Shown here: positions 25,036 to 38,052 of the stretch, piece by piece
Position numbering within the stretch: position 1 is the first letter of the stretch
Layout of the letters: each line of letters starts with the position of its first letter
Assembly: GCA_039111635.1 (NCBI GenBank)
Contig: JBCAQO010000004.1
Span: forward strand, 3,038,001 to 3,102,000
DNA from: Heterobasidion occidentale
Lineage: Eukaryota; Basidiomycota; Agaricomycetes; Russulales; Bondarzewiaceae
Direction of reading: 5' to 3'
DNA: 64,000 nt
Notes under the pieces: model-generated
Told to the model about the DNA's origin: nothing
Seen by the model: the letters and a program-made list of their open reading frames with translations, nothing else
Database searches by the model: none
Program-made: the position numbers and the translations under genes

Positions 25036-25512
25036 GTTCCAGTGCATGGAGGTGCAGGTGTATATGTAAATCGCGATGAAGGGGCTCGTATCTCTGGGCG
25101 CGTTCTCTTGGGATGACGCTCCTAAGGCTGCGATACAGTCTGATCACCTGATGAAGAGATAATCGATCAGGAGCTCCTAGACAGAGTGAGAGTATGGTCA
25201 CATGCATGAGATAGACAGATCTTACATGGCACTTTAGATGCAGAGATGACGGTCAAGGAGCCGAACATTGGCGGGGTATAAGATGTTGAACAATCTGTTA
25301 CTCCATCATCGTCGCATCGCAGATGACTAGCTGGGACCGTTTCATGTGAGTTAATATCTTATGATATTGACGGCTAGCACTTGCCACTCACATACTCAGT
25401 GCTCAGCTCAGCACTCAGAGCCAGCAGTGTAGCACCGTCGGAAGAGCTCTCTAGGCTCATATAGATGGTATAGCGGTAAATAATGTTGCGGTGATAAGAC
25501 CATGCCAGAAAC

Positions 25513-25845
25513 CTAGTTTGCTGGCTTATACCACTGTGGAGGCTCCTCCGTACCCAACACTTTCTTCAACTTTTCCATATACTTCTTGTCTGGCAGCTTC
25601 ATCGTAGACTCCGACTTGTTACTCGCAACGAAAAGGCAGTATTCCTTCCTCTCCCGATGCGGCGGGTGTACCAATTCGAGGTATGCTCGCCAATACAATC
25701 CAGCTTTTGTTTTTATTGCCATGATTGCCGAGGTGTGTGCATTGAGCTTGTCCCGTTCGGTGACAACGGGACCTATGTTGTGTTCGGTGGCATACGCGTC
25801 CAAGAATTCCTCCGGTAGCATGTAGCCGTATATCAGCAGTGGCAT
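25513..25845 (-). CDS. Small conserved protein family, copy 3 (intact core)
   Basis: The frame is open from about 25983 to the TGA at 25513; the first ATG in it is at 25845 (MPLLIYGYMLPEEFLDAY), so the longer Pro-rich part upstream (APPPP near 25880) may belong to the protein through an upstream exon that I could not phase. The core is about 110 aa with conserved segments VVTERDKLNAH, HPPHRERKEYCLFVASN and EEPPQWYKP. No known domain; no signal peptide or membrane segment. Four copies lie within 12.5 kb in this window, so this is a locally expanding family. Function unknown. Confidence 0.55.
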   Translation of the reverse strand: MPLLIYGYMLPEEFLDAYATEHNIGPVVTERDKLNAHTSAIMAIKTKAGLYWRAYLELVHPPHRERKEYCLFVASNKSESTMKLPDKKYMEKLKKVLGTEEPPQWYKPAN

Positions 25846-26350
25846 ATATTTGCCAGTGCGTGGTGGCGGAGGTGCATATTGGCGCGGCGCTGATGGGGAT
25901 CGTATCTCTGGGCTTCGTATCCCTCGAGATTTCGCTTTCTGCACTACAGGCTGATCTGCTGAGGAAGAAATACTCGGTGACAAATCCTGACCCCAATTGT
26001 GAGCAGTTTCTCAGGCATGAATAAGAAAATCTTACATGGTGTTTGCAGAGATGACGGAGGAGTTCGACAACCGGAAGTTAGTGTCTCAATGGTGTTGAAC
26101 ATCGGTCACGTGAACCAATGGCAATGAGTCGCTACCGAGTCGCATCGCCTCCATCGACTCCCGCGCACACCTGCTGAAGGTAAGGCTTTATACTGCTCTG
26201 TGTTCGATTTGGGATCACTGACACATGGTCATACTATACGGGCAATGCAATGCACTGGCACGACAATGTAAGACAAGAATACTAGGCGTACTCCGATTTT
26301 ATTTCTAATGATACAACAGCGCAAAGACAGACCTGGTCAATCAATAATGA

Positions 26351-27665
26351 TCAGTCCTCCTCCCCATCGCTCCCGTAGTCCCCTAGTCCGAGTGCAGGAG
26401 CCGGCGTCTGAGCTTTAAGCTTCGTAGGAGCTGGTGGCGGAGGTGCCTTGCCGTCTGCCGGATCTCGGCAAAGTATTGGAGACCCTCAATGGTATCAGAG
26501 CTGAGCAGACCCTTTGGTCTCTCTGGAACAGGCTCCGGCGGTGAAACGTGCTCCTCTCGCTCGTCCTCCTGCTCCTCGGGCCCTTCCAGCCGTCTCCTTT
26601 TCCCCTCTGGCTCTCCATCCGTGTCGTCTCCGTCCTCGAATAAACATCGTCTCGTCATCTAGCTGAACGCCATCCTCCAGTGCACGCACGGAACGCATTG
26701 CATCGACAATTCGGGGGTCCATGCGGGCGCGGATAGCTTCCTGGCCAATCTCCACCAAGCGACGCTTCTCGGCGACCTTTTGCACGGGGTTGGGGTCCTC
26801 TGTCGCCCAACGGACATTGAGAATCTCGTCGTTGTCGAGCGACTGGCACGCCATGGCTTCTTTGGCGAACTGAGCGGCGAATTCTGAGACATATGTGACG
26901 AAAGCTACGGAGCGGTATTGCAGGACTCTGACTGCAAATTCAAAGACACACCGCAACGGAGAAAGAAATATAAGTTTGATAGGTCTTTGGCAAATACGCG
27001 AACCGTGGGCGTACCTCGCTCGATCTCGCCCCATTCCTTGAAATGCCTTATGACAACCTCCTCCGTCTCCGCACCGACGCCTGTCTCCTTTATCCTCCCA
27101 ACGTAGAGGGTGCGATTCTGTCGCGTGAACGAGCCGACGCCGCCCATATCGTCGCGATAGTCGGCAAACTTATCCCGCGCAAAGCAGTCTTTCGAAGAAT
27201 CGGGAAGCGAATCTGTAGGGTCTGGAAGGAGGTGCCGGTACTCGCACTCCCAACCATACGGACAGCATCCCTGGAGAAGAAGAGGCAGCAGTATTTCATC
27301 CCGGTCGTGTTCGCCCGCGTGAGGCCTGCGTCGCGTTTGATCGAGCAGCGGGTCTGGGATTTTGTTTTGCTGACGAGGAGGGTAAGCAGGCTTCGATAGT
27401 TTGTAAGAAATGGACGCACTTTGAGTAGCTGTCCTCACGGTCACCTCCCGCCCATTTGTTATACCAGATGTCTGGAACGATTTTATGAGGCAAAGTCTCC
27501 TAAGCAGGTGAACCACGACGCACTGTACTCTTTTCCCGTCTGTGGCGTTTCCTTCTTCTCTACATCTCCCGGCTTCACCTGTTTCCTAGCAGGTTTCAGT
27601 TTCTTCTGCTTTGGGCGTGGTGCAACGGGAGCGACTTGAGTTTCGGTTTCTGTGCCGGTGTTCAT
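26351..27665 (-). CDS. CWC2: Pre-mRNA-splicing factor CWC2 (three apparent frameshifts)
   Basis: Exons 27665-27524, 27471-27420, 27369-27015 and 26931-26351, joined by clean introns. The order is that of Cwc2: basic N-terminus, YNIWYNKWAGGDRED, a Torus-type CCCH segment (GCCPYGWECEYRH), then an RRM (RTLYVGRI and SVAFVTYVS), and a C-terminal tail ending DYGSDGEED. Cwc2 sits in the NineTeen complex and contacts U6 and intron RNA at the spliceosome's active site. Single-base breaks occur near 27270 (GGG where GGGG is needed before GATGC), 26640 (one extra T) and 26451 (GG for GGG). Correcting all three gives 377 codons including stop, with every splice phase kept. For an essential gene I judge these to be sequence errors. 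Start codons of this gene and COQ4 are only 75 bp apart. Confidence 0.88.
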
Positions 27666-27740
27666 GGTAGTCGGGAATGAAGGTTGGATGAACGGAACGT
27701 GACACCGTGACGTTCTGATATTCACAAGGCGGCGACTCTC
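27666..27740. promoter_or_regulatory. Shared promoter between CWC2 and COQ4
   Basis: The minus-strand ATG of CWC2 ends at 27665 and the plus-strand ATG of COQ4 starts at 27741, leaving 75 bp for both 5' UTRs and promoters. At least one transcript probably starts inside the other gene's 5' region or has a very short leader. No TATA box is evident. Confidence 0.6.
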
Positions 27741-28930
27741 ATGTCCGTTCTCTCAGCTACACTTGCTCGACAATCCTTGCGGGCTATTCGACCATCTGCG
27801 AGCCTGTATTGTGCTCGTAGCACACAGCACCCACGTCAAACGCGGTCTGTGAGAACAGAACCCGCTTATCCTGGGCATGTACCCCTAAACTGGTTTGAGA
27901 ATGCCTTCCTGGCAGCAGGCTCCGCATTCATGGCTCTGAGCAGTCCTCGGCGAGGAGGTAAGTATTTTTCGCAATGAAAATACCTTCACGCGGGTTGGCA
28001 TGCTGACATCGTGATGTAGACATGGTCGCAGCTCTGGGTGAGACAACTGCTGGCCCTGTGTTACCAGTCTTGCGGGAGCGTATGCTCGAAAGCGCAGAAG
28101 GCAGACGAATACTCAGAGAGCGCCCACGCGTCAATTCTAGTACAATCGACATGAACAAACTTGCCCAGCTTCCGGAGGGTACGTTCGGGCACACCTACGT
28201 GACCTGGCTCGAGCGATGTGGCGTGACACCGGACACCCGCGAACCGGTACGTTGTATTTCTGCAGATTCATGGGTCAAGCCTGCGTCGCCCTTTCGATGA
28301 CGGGCTTGACGTCTTATATGTCCAATCACGAGATGAACAACGCATCTGAGGGCAAGAGAGGGTTCTTCCTCACGTGAAGGAGCCTTTGTTCTCAGACAAG
28401 ATTTATATGCCTTTGTAAAAGCGCGTGCAGCGGCAACGAACAATTTTGCTTTCGCATGGGTTTTTCCCAACTCTTTGCTCGCTTGTTTACCACTCCCATC
28501 GTCGCAGGTACACTACATCGACGACCCTGAACTCGCCTACGTGATGCAACGCTACCGCGAATGTCACGACTTCTACCACTCGCTGTGTTCTCTTCCCGTC
28601 TCTGTCGAATACGAGATTGCTCTCAAGTTCTTCGAATTCGCCAATCTCGGACTTCCTGTGGCTGCGCTCTCCACTGTGGCCGCCGTCCGGCTCACGCCTG
28701 CCAAACGCACACGTCTTTTCCAGGAATATGTTCCCTGGGCTCTCAGATGCGGTAGCTCGGCGAAAAGCCTGATCACGGTGTACTGGGAGGAGAGGTGGTC
28801 TCAGGATGTAGAAGAGCTCAAAAAGGAGCTTGGTGTGTGGGATCCGCCAGTGGCGAAATCGAGGAAACCGTTGAAAGAGGCCAGAGAGGCAGCAGAGCGG
28901 AGAGCGAGAGGTGTGCCTCAAGGATTGTAG
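27741..28930 (+). CDS. COQ4: COQ4, ubiquinone biosynthesis protein, mitochondrial
   Basis: Exons 27741-27957, 28020-28246 and 28508-28930; 288 aa, no frame breaks. The N-terminus (MSVLSATLARQSLRAIRPSA) is Arg/Ser-rich without acids, as in mitochondrial presequences. PLNWFENAFLAAGSAFMAL begins the Coq4 domain, and YRECHDFYHSLC holds the family's HDxxH zinc-binding motif. Coq4 is a scaffold of the CoQ synthome at the matrix face of the inner membrane and takes part in oxidative decarboxylation of the C1 of the ring. The second intron, 261 nt, is long for this locus. Head to head with CWC2 across 75 bp. Confidence 0.95.
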
Positions 28931-29579
28931 CTCTCGCGACCGCGCCGCAATACACTCATGTCCCCACTCACTTAGCAGACTGTGCGCAGCTGATCGAGTA
29001 CCTGTAGGGACTGACTTCCTTTCCAAGTAGTAAGTGAGCCTTCAGATAATCGGCCTCTCTAGAGGTCGCTTCTTTGTTTTCTGCGGCTTTTCTTCTCGTC
29101 ATGAGTGTTCTTTCTCGACCTGGGGGCCGAGGCCCTCGGTGTCAGCTGAGACGGCAGTGCAAACGCGCCCGTAGCATCTCCACGTGAGTTTCACGTTGCT
29201 CCCTCATACCTTTTTTCTTGTTTCACCGTCACTACATCGTCCTCTACTTTGCTCTGGATTGCTGATCATATCAAACCTTACACAGATCAGTGCGACATTA
29301 CACGCTATCTGAACATTGCAGCCGGGCTTGTTGAGTGGCGAAGTGGCTGCGGGCCACCCGCTCTCAGCGTCATTGACCTGTCTAACCACAACTGTCCGCT
29401 GTCCGGGCGCTCTTACGAATAATACATGCCGCCTCTTGATCACGCACGCGAGCTCCACCCCGCAATTTAAAAGTCGCGCTCTGCGGACGCTCACCTCCTT
29501 CTAGCTGCCCCACACCGCCCGATTGTCCTCTGTTCAACTTCACATCTACGCATTCTCTCTAGCGAATATCGACGATATC
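28931..29579 (+). other. Interval between COQ4 and the zinc-finger gene
   Basis: Holds a possible small spliced ORF: ATG at 29101 reads to a donor near 29184, and an acceptor near 29285 is followed by about 45 open codons. It may be an upstream exon pair or a 5' UTR intron of the next gene. No recognised product. Confidence 0.3.
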
Positions 29580-30839
29580 ATGATCTTCCTCGGCCCTTCG
29601 CACATCGCTGTGGCGCGCAAAGAGATCAACGCGGCCACAAGCCCCAGCTCCGCCACAGCCAACGCGATCGCGAGCAGCAGCCACCCACCAGTCAGCCTCC
29701 CACGTAACAAGCGTTACGGGACCATTCTCTTTCCTGAGGACGCACCTCGTCGGCGTAAGCTAAGTGCTGCGCAAGAAGTTATCGCCAAGACGCGCGCGCA
29801 GTGGGCCGCTGCCGACACAAGCCAGCACGATCACGACCACGACCATGCACAACGCCTCCCGGAAACACCGGGGAACAACACCGACCAGATCGAAGCGAAG
29901 AATAACGAGCAAACCTTCGCGTTCGTTGATACGGGCGGACCCGCGCTGCGTGCGATATCGTGGGGGCAGGACTCCACACGCCACACACCAGCACTGGCCT
30001 CGACCGCAGACAAGGCGCTCCCCTCATGTCCCTCTGCCGAACTCGGACAGCAATCAGATCCCCCATCACTGCGTTCGATTCCCGACTCAATGCCACAGCG
30101 AGACCGCCCACAGCCCGCGTCGCACGGGGTGTCAGCGCAGGCCCCTCCCAACGAAAACCCAAGTCCGTTCGCCTACCCGCCGCGCCGGCGATCACACGCG
30201 ATCCCTCCAGCTCCACGGCCCTCGACAGCGTCGTAAGTTTCGTCTGTCCAAAAACACTGTGCAGCGCTGACCACCACGTGCCTGCCCACCGCCGTGTGCA
30301 CGAATAGACCGAGGAAGCAGCTTTCATGATGATCTCCGCGGTGCGCGAGGACGGGAGCATACCCTGCGGCCGTCAAGGGTGCTACGATGTCCTCAAAGAC
30401 GTAAAAGCGCTGGCGATGCATTTGCATATTCACGAAATGCAGATCAAGTACGTCCTGCTGCCGCTCCTTTTCCCACCGCATCCTATAAATTCCGTTGATT
30501 TTTCTGACCGGGACCCCCGACGACAGACATCCCAGGACGTACACGTGCTCTACATGCAACGGCAAGTACGAGTCTGCGCGTGAGCTGGACATGCACTCTT
30601 GCGAACGACACCGCGCCGTATCCTCCTGGAAGCCACATGCGCGCGGGCGTCCCCTTCGCTTGCAGTTCTCGCAGCAGCTAGCACGTCAAATAGCCCCATG
30701 GGCTCCCATCCAACGTGCGTATGATCACATCCTCTCGCTACCTGCCCCCGTCTCTCGAACCGATCCTGATGGACAGTGATCATGTCGTTTAGAAGGATTT
30801 CGCCGGTTCGTAGGGGCCATACACACCAAGGCGGCCTGA
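29580..30839 (+). CDS. Zinc-finger-like protein with Cys/His motifs, function unknown (one apparent frameshift)
   Basis: Exons 29580-30232, 30308-30447, 30527-30714 and 30793-30839. The start MIFLGPSHIAVARKEI is the first ATG of the frame. The first 217 residues are low-complexity, with an HDHDHDH run. Then come two finger-like units: IPCGRQGCYDVLKDVKALAMH with further His, and YTCSTCNGKYESARELDMH, both close to C2H2 spacing. The joins 2/3 and 3/4 keep phase, and the protein ends at TGA 30837. Join 1/2 is off by one base: after gtaagt at 30233 the exon at 30308 is one base short, giving an early stop, so I suspect a sequence error or a mis-set boundary. DNA binding is possible; no closer family assigned. 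Confidence 0.6.
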
Positions 30840-31297
30840 GCGCTCGCTTTCCACCATCAATCCGTAAACCTCGATCACTCGGAATTCTAGTCCTACAGGT
30901 ATTTCTAGAACAGATTTTCAATGTACTATATCCTCCAGCCCGTCTGTGGCTGTTCCAATTATTGGACAGTTTCTGATTTGTGCTATGTTAAACTTATATG
31001 TACATAAGTTATATTTGCTTCGCTGCCTTGTCTCAATACTTGCTACACTGCTGTTCATAGTTATTTTGTTGTGTTTTTCACCTCTGCTGTTGCTTTCCTG
31101 TTCTGTAACCGTCTTATTTCATCTCATGCAGTTCTGTGTGCTTGAACAATAACATGTCTTTAGCATGGTGACATAACAACGGGCATGTGCGTGGACGCGA
31201 TCATGGAACGTCCCAGACAACAGTGACATAGAAACAACAACATCGACCACCCTATGACGTACATCGAACACGCAAGTGATCGATAAAAGTGAGGAGA
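30840..31297. other. AT-rich intergenic sequence
   Basis: Between the convergent 3' ends of the zinc-finger gene and RPL4. T-rich, no coding signal; presumably both 3' UTRs. Confidence 0.5.
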
Positions 31298-32692
<1,395 letters not shown>

Positions 32693-34047
32693 TGAGGATA
32701 GTCTTGAGGGTCTTGCAGCAGCGCCTTGCTTGTGGCTGGTCGGTGTCTAGTCTGCCCCCATCAATTTAGAGTTTGCCAGTACCAAGCCTCAGCCAAACAT
32801 GCGCAAATATACCGTGGCGCCGGACTCATTGCAACCAACACGTTCATGACTTGTTCTCATCAGTAATCGCACAAATTCGAGCTATCATCGACCCAGTCGT
32901 CCCGTCTGATTGCGTACTATGCATCTCAGCTGGACCGCAAGGGACATCACATGAATCCCATTGTGTTTGGTTAAGTATCCATAAATATCTGCTCCTACTC
33001 ACCACGACTGGTGGGGCTTATGCCTTTAAACTAACTTATATACAGCGCGATACTATCGTCAAGTTGGCATCGCAGTACTATCAGGCTTCAGAACATTCGT
33101 CACTTGTGCCTTATGTCCAATTGATTCCCCTAGTGGCAGTTGCTCGCAGCTGTGAGTGCTCCGGGAAATTTTACACTGACCTGCAAAACTTTGGACTTTA
33201 TGCCACACCGCGTCGATGGAAGAAGTATCACGAATCTTCCTCATAACCCTCATGCCCCTACCGTGTATGTATTCGCTGCGTCGCTTCAATCGCTAAGCCG
33301 TTCGTGTCATGCTTGGCTGTAAATTTTCAGCAAAGGGACGCGGTATCCTCACCGACAGGCCACTCTTTCGAAACGTCTCCGTCCCAACCCTACGTTTGCT
33401 CTACTACTACCACGCGACAATGGCGGGTGCCTAAATATGGCTGTGCTGTATAGGTGGAACTACCTGGAGCTACGCTACCGAGCACAGCTTGTGTACCGCT
33501 GTCGTCGAGTAGGAAAGGTGAACTCGCATTGAGCAACTATTTGGAGGATCAGGAGAGACATCAGACTTGTTTACAGAGCATTCTGTACCATGGCGCAGAC
33601 AAGCGGCAAGCCCATCTTGTATTCGAGGCGGGATTGGGATTTGTATTTTTACAATGTTCTCCATGGTAGGTAGGCGACCAATCACAATTTATAGCTATCA
33701 GAACTTTTCTGACTCAGTTCTCAAGAGTGTAAAATATAAACGTCGTCCAAAATGACAAAAGTCGTCCACGTCGGTCGTTCGGGGTCGTAACTCGTGTGTC
33801 ATGGAAAGTGATTGTCTACCTGTTCTCTGAATCCTCATCTGTCTCTGGGATTCTCATCGTATATCGTAGACAGATTACTCGCTTGCCAGAACGAATGTCA
33901 TTCTAAGTTCTTACTAGGGTTCTCGAGGCCTCTCAAATTTATATCATAAGCTTTATTTCACAGGATAGTGTCAAAGTGTGGCAGCAAGTAGCGGCGGTGA
34001 AACCTGGTGGAACCCAACTCGATTTCTCGAGCCGAGTGGCTGACGTG
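32693..34047. other. Interval right of RPL4
   Basis: The first part is the RPL4 promoter. Beyond that only short unrecognised frames are seen; an open frame at 32773-33246 lacks a convincing ATG and domain. No repeat identified. Confidence 0.4.
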
Positions 34048-34238
34048 ATGCCTACAGTTGCATCCAACTCTCACCTCCTCCATCATTTTCTGTATCTGAA
34101 ACATTATGTACGTTTGTCTTGCTTCATGTGCGGGAGTCCACTCATCCTCTGTTCAGGAGCTTGCCACCGACAATCTCTTCGTTAGGAGATCAGGCCGTAT
34201 CACAGAAAGCGTCATCACGAAAAGTACAAGGCCCAGAG

Positions 34239-34628
34239 ATGCGAGCCTCGTCGTCGCGGTATCAATATGCACCTCCGCCACCACGTATCGTCAAGCGCAT
34301 GCCGTTGCTGATATACGGCTATATGCTACCGGAGGAATTCTTAGACGCGTACGCCATCAAACACAATCTGGGTCCCCTTGTCACCGAATGTGACAAGCTA
34401 AACGCACACACCACCGCGATATTGGCAATCAAAACCGAAGCCGGGTTATTATGGAGAGGCATGATCGCATTGATACATCCGCCGCACAGGGAGAGGAAGG
34501 AGTACTGCCTATTTGTCGCGAGTAATAAGTCGGAGGCTACGATGAGGCTGCCCAGGGAGAGGTATATGGAGAAGTTGAAGAAAGCGTTGGGTACGGAGGA
34601 GCCTCCACAGTGGTATAAGCCAGTTTAG
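34239..34628 (+). CDS. Small conserved protein family, copy 4 (intact core)
   Basis: Frame open from 34119; first ATG in it at 34239 (MRASSSRYQYAPPPPRIVKR) and stop TAG at 34626. About 129 aa. It contains MPLLIYGYMLPEEFLDAY, HPPHRERKEYCLFVASN and a Trp near the C-terminus (EEPPQWYKPV), as in copies 1 and 3. A plausible upstream exon at 34048-34107 (MPTVASNSHLLHHF) with gtacgt donor and an acceptor at 34156 exists, but its phase does not join by one base. No known domain. Convergent with the F-box-like gene 34948-36325, mirroring the arrangement at 20.6-22.6 kb. Confidence 0.6.
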   Translation: MRASSSRYQYAPPPPRIVKRMPLLIYGYMLPEEFLDAYAIKHNLGPLVTECDKLNAHTTAILAIKTEAGLLWRGMIALIHPPHRERKEYCLFVASNKSEATMRLPRERYMEKLKKALGTEEPPQWYKPV

Positions 34629-34947
34629 GCCACCGAAATAGAGACAAAGCCATACCTGTGAATTTCCAATTTTGTCGTCGCTCGCTATGTGAATACTGTC
34701 AAAATTTCTAGATATTTACTACATGGTGGTGCTATGAATTGGTTTTATACTGAATATCCTTTCTGATTCGGGATGGATGCCATTGCAATCTGACTGTCCA
34801 AATACAAGAACATAGGTGCCTAGTACTCCATTCGCAGTCCCATGGGTACGACGAAGCCAGGTTGACTCATTGGAGGGGGTCTCCCGCCTGCTGTATCACT
34901 GTGGATGCGTGAGCTTGTAACCTTGATATGCACTGCGTGAATACTCA

Positions 34948-36325
34948 CTATGCATCTTCCCAGTTGAATTGATCGTATGCCAAGATTCCTTTGCTCTGCG
35001 AGACAATATTAAATTTGCCATTCCCATCATGCTTATACCATGTTCGCGTTGACCCTCGGAGATTTAGGTACTCAAGACTTGGGAACCGTTCAAACCACGG
35101 AAATTTCAGCATCCATGAGTTTAAGTTTTGTATTTCCGAACCTGCAATAATCGAAAGATAACGAAGACTAGGAGCTTTCCAATCTCCTCGCAATATCATA
35201 TCCTGGAATGATTTCTGCAGAAACAACTATCAAATCAATATCGACATTGTAAGTCATTCTACCGACACACCTTGGTTCGATCATTCGCTTCATCCACAAA
35301 TCATCCATCCCAAGACCACCAGAATCAAGCCGTATGGTGAGGGAGAGGAAACATAGAGCAGTTCCATGTTTGAAAAGGTGTTCAAACACAATTTCTATGC
35401 CAATTGGCGCCCCATCGACTTTCGGATGGCTGGCATCAATGGTGAGCGTTAGGCTTATTATCAGGGACCCTCCAGGCTGTATCACATCCAATAAGGAAAG
35501 ATCATCTAAGCAAGTATCCAAGGACCACGATGCAGGGATGACAACTCTGCGAAGGCTAGGACACGGCTGTACTGTCAAGAGGTCTAACTCTTCCCAACTA
35601 CACCTAAGAGACTTGAGTGATGGCCAGGAGATGGTATACACATGGCTATTCAACCATTCTGTCCTATACGGGTACCACTGATAGGGCAAGAACACGCAGA
35701 GCTGCTCCACAGTTTGGGAAAAGGAGAGTAAGACCTTTGTGACGAGATCAGCAATGTTGGGAGAAGTACTGTCGGGAGAGGTGCTGTCGTAAGAGGGGAC
35801 ATTGAAGTTTAAAACTAGATTGGTTCGGCCGGTAAGGAGGCCACCCAGTTCGACAGCAGAATTTACACAGAGTAATTCGAGATATAGAGAAGGGGAAGAT
35901 TGGGTAAGCCACGCCCTGACTTGCGGAAGGTGCGCTAGCACCCTCACGTCTATTGAAAGACATTTCAGTCTAGGACCAGTGCTATTGAGAACCTCACGAA
36001 GGCGAAGATATTCATCATCTAAGCCGTCAGTAAATGCGGGGAGGTTCCAATTGTGAATATTGAAAAATCGCAGTCCCAAGTATTTGATGCATCTGGCAAG
36101 GTCATATCGCATAACAAATTCGCAGAACGCTGCAAGCTTTTGACGGGACCGAAAGTGCGTGACTTCCTGGACAAAGACAGAGTCGGCAATGGGGCATAGG
36201 TAACGAGAGGTGTTCATCATGGTGTGTTGTGTAGGGCGATCACAGAAAGAGCAGATAGTCCTGAGGATATCTTCGTGCAGAGATTTCATGATGCAAGACT
36301 TCACAGACGAAGGTGACATCAGCAT
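34948..36325 (-). CDS. F-box-like protein, copy 2
   Basis: Exon 1 runs from ATG 36325 to about 35267 and exon 2 from 35214 to TAG at 34948; about 440 aa. The donor is uncertain: GTCGGT at 35266 keeps phase, while the better GTGTGT at 35270 would need one extra base in exon 2. The N-terminus HEDILRTICSFCDRPTQHTM is a weak F-box; the rest (SIDVRVLAHLPQVRAWL, CPSLRRVVIPA, WERFPSLEYL-like end) matches copy 1 segment by segment. The C-terminal exon is intact here, which is what shows the one-base break in copy 1. Likely substrate receptor of an SCF ligase by family, target unknown. Confidence 0.7.
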
Positions 36326-36570
36326 CTAGAGGGAAGTATAAGCAGAAATATCAAGACACACCTAAATTGAGTCTGTATTGCGAAGGGCTGGTGGTGAGGG
36401 ACCGATAGGAGGAAAGGTCCACTGCTTGCTCCGTTGTCTTTTATATGTAGCGGCTATAAATTTGAGGCTGTGATCGTGGGGCCCAAGGTGATAGTCAAGC
36501 CACAGCAAAACAATAGCGAGACGGAGCAAGCTTAGATAAACGGCGATTTGTCCTCTTCTTTCCTTTGATT

Positions 36571-36883
36571 ATGCCACGCAGACAGAGGTGGCAGAGCGAC
36601 TTGACCCCGTTTGGCAGACTTTGCTGTGCCGAGTTGTACGCCACGAAAGACGCAATACTCAGCTTTGTCTGGCCCGCACCCTCATCCCTGCCACGCCAAG
36701 GGTCATCCCAAGCCCGAATTTGATCAGCACGACCACGGGCACCAAGGTGTCTGTGACACGGGACATGAGTGTCCCCGCGCTGCCAACCACGCGCATGGCG
36801 AAAAGCCCAGCTGCAAGCACGGCGTGGCCGCCGGCCCTATGGACGACGTCGAGCTGGCGTGCCATTCCGAGGAACTACACTAG
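36571..36883 (+). CDS. Small Cys/His-rich protein (one apparent frameshift)
   Basis: ATG at 36571 opens MPRRQRWQSDLTPFGRLCC; after about 30 codons the protein-like frame moves by one base near 36668 and continues HPHPCHAKGHPKPEFDQHD to the TAG at 36881. The second part has many Cys and His (CDTGHECPRAANHAHG, PSCKHG), suggesting metal binding. About 104 aa if the break is an error. No intron fits the shift. Family not recognised. Confidence 0.45.
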
Positions 36884-38052
36884 GATTTATTGCGTAAAAC
36901 TGCATTTAGCACACATGAAGACCATGCTGCATTATGTGTGTAGGATACAACCCCGGTCTCTTTGGTGCCACTAGACAGAGTAAAAATTACTCACCGCAGC
37001 TCCTAGAGAAGCGTCACAAATTTGCGAAAATCGGCTCTGCAGGGAAATCACAACATAATCGTCATAGAGTTGAGCGTGACCAATACGAGAAAGTCGTCGA
37101 CAGAAATTCGCAGAGCTGTTCAAGTGCTCGTACAGATAGTGCATCTAGATGTGAGAAAGTGTTACACGTGCAGCGAATGAGGTATAAATACTGTAGGAGT
37201 TCGAGCAATAAGGCTTTTGTGATATGCTCTTTATAGGCTAGGCAACCAATTAGATCTTGTATCAAAAGCCATCGTATCAAGAAATGATGATATAGGAGAC
37301 GGATAGAACACACCAAGGTCAATAGTCTAATGATGGATGGAGGCTGTGAGATAGCTTCGCTTCGGGGCCTACAGCCCGTCATTTTGCATTCCAGCAAAGT
37401 AACGATTTGCCTGCGACATTTGCCCACACAAAGGCCGGATTGTTCATCTACAACGGGGCTCCCTATATCTCAAGACAACGTGTAGATTGTCTCCTTCAGT
37501 ATGGGACTCCGTTGAGGTGATCTAACTAGACATATAATCGATCAGAACAAGCATCCGCGGAACAACATTGTTAGATCTATTCCAATCGTTGACTGATGTC
37601 GTGCGAGATAACAGAAGACGGTGTAGACGGACTCGAACCACTGTTAGATCCATAGAAGGCGATACAATGTGTCCCGTCCCAAAATCGATTCGTAAAATTG
37701 TGGAACCTGCGAGATCTTAGAGGCGCTCGGCCTCGAAGCCGCGTGCGACGGTTCTTGCAACGATGCCGGAATTTTTGGAAAGAAGAAACATGAGCATAGG
37801 ATTTGGAGCAATGCTCAGTATGCTCGGACTGTGTATGCGTGGCCATGGTGGTTCTCGTGCAATATGGACAAAAGTTGTCAACAGCGCCAATGGTTTCGGG
37901 TTCTGCCGGACTTTTCCAGTAAACATGGGCTCAGTGTTGTCTGTTGCACATCGCGTCTAGGTCCATCGGTACGTATTTTCTCTATACCGTGAATGATGTT
38001 GATGATATCAAACTTTGCGAGCAATAGACTCTGTCCAAACTGAGACAGCGTG
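36884..38052. other. Unassigned interval before prpF
   Basis: No gene recognised on either strand. A perfect box-B-like string (GGTTCGAGTCC, minus, 37639-37629) is present but no tRNA can be folded around it. Confidence 0.4.

Noticed and set aside
32773..33246. 157-codon open frame on the plus strand
   Set aside because: No ATG at its start, no family resemblance, no supporting splice sites.
37629..37639. Perfect box-B-like GGTTCGAGTCC on the minus strand, suggesting a tRNA gene
   Set aside because: The T-arm does not pair, no acceptor stem or box A is found at the right distance, so no cloverleaf can be drawn.
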